Shown one piece after another: positions 32,657-32,754 of a stretch of DNA of 32,754 nucleotides. This DNA is from an uncultured Pseudomonadota bacterium (GTDB lineage Bacteria; Pseudomonadota; Gammaproteobacteria; Enterobacterales; Succinivibrionaceae), in contig ONIT01000027.1 in the NCBI GenBank assembly GCA_900317945.1, positions 1 to 32,754 of the forward strand. Reading direction: 5' to 3'. Within the stretch, counting starts at the first letter, position 1; each line of letters opens with the position of its first letter. A program made the position numbers and the translations under genes. Below the pieces are notes generated by a model. The model was not told the origin of the DNA. It made no database searches and saw only the letters and a program-made list of their open reading frames with translations.

Positions 32657-32754
32657 ATCGAGTAGGCGGATGTTTTAGCATCACACCTCTCACAACACCG
32701 TACGTGCGGATCCGCATACGGCGTTTCCAGCTTGAATAGGCTAATCCCACCTGT
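32657..32754 (-). mobile_element. Group II intron, 3' end (domains V and VI), truncated by the window edge
   Basis: On the minus strand 32725-32694 folds as domain V. Stem ACGCCGUA/UACGGUGU has the catalytic triad CGC and its conserved G-U wobble. A CG bulge and upper stem UGCG/CGCA complete it. Domain VI follows: GAGAGG pairs with CCU-A-CUC, leaving a bulged A seven nucleotides from the proposed 3' end (CUCGAU), at 32657. Both features are diagnostic. The body and any reverse transcriptase lie beyond 32754. The element is antisense to the Hsp20 gene and ends 30 bases past its stop codon. Confidence 0.85.

Noticed and set aside
1-32754. CRISPR array, prophage, plasmid origin or toxin-antitoxin module
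   Set aside because: No regularly spaced repeats, phage genes, iterons or toxin pairs were seen. The only mobile element is the intron end at the right edge.

Overview
The window looks like a GC-rich gammaproteobacterial chromosome. The evidence is a complete nqrABCDEF operon, Fe-type SodB, AmpD, a YcjX/YcjF pair, a YdgA-like DUF945 protein, and the macromolecular-synthesis locus tsaD / rpsU-yqeY-dnaG-rpoD followed by a CAU-anticodon tRNA that closely resembles tRNA-Ile2. A host-associated member of Aeromonadales/Succinivibrionaceae is my best guess, but this is inference from gene content and not proven here.

Layout. 1-1529: a two-GGDEF signalling gene, open at the left edge and split by a 73-bp tandem duplication. 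1592-3816: small secreted protein, sodB with promoter and terminator, and a DMT permease. 3821-6911 (minus): ampD, DUF945 protein and two lipoproteins. 7214-13251 (minus): the Na+-pumping NADH:quinone oxidoreductase operon nqrA-F with terminator and putative control region. 13374-20298 (minus): pcnB-like gene with a long extra C-terminus, tsaD, ycjX, ycjF and two TM2-domain genes. 20413-30408 (plus): rpsU, yqeY, a double-length dnaG, two tandem rpoD paralogues, and the tRNA. 30575-32627 (plus): an MFS exporter and an Hsp20 gene with a sigma32-like promoter. 32657-32754 (minus): the 3' end of a group II intron (domains V and VI), running off the window.

The most unusual region is 21-30 kb. DnaG is 1166 codons, about twice normal. 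It is two complete primases head to tail in one reading frame: the first keeps its zinc ligands but has lost the TOPRIM acidic residues, and the second is canonical. Directly downstream, rpoD is present twice. The two copies are very similar but not identical. Each has its own promoter and a structured leader of about 225 nt, and the second copy carries two tandem sigma region 1.1 domains.

Both rpoD copies are interrupted at the same conserved place (regions 2.4/3.0). Sequence equivalent to about 56 nt and 53 nt is missing, next to an 83-nt stretch identical in both copies. This pattern, and the 73-bp duplication near the left edge, could be assembly errors in repeats and should be checked with long reads. 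The primase duplication cannot be explained that way, because its halves are strongly diverged and lie in one uninterrupted frame.
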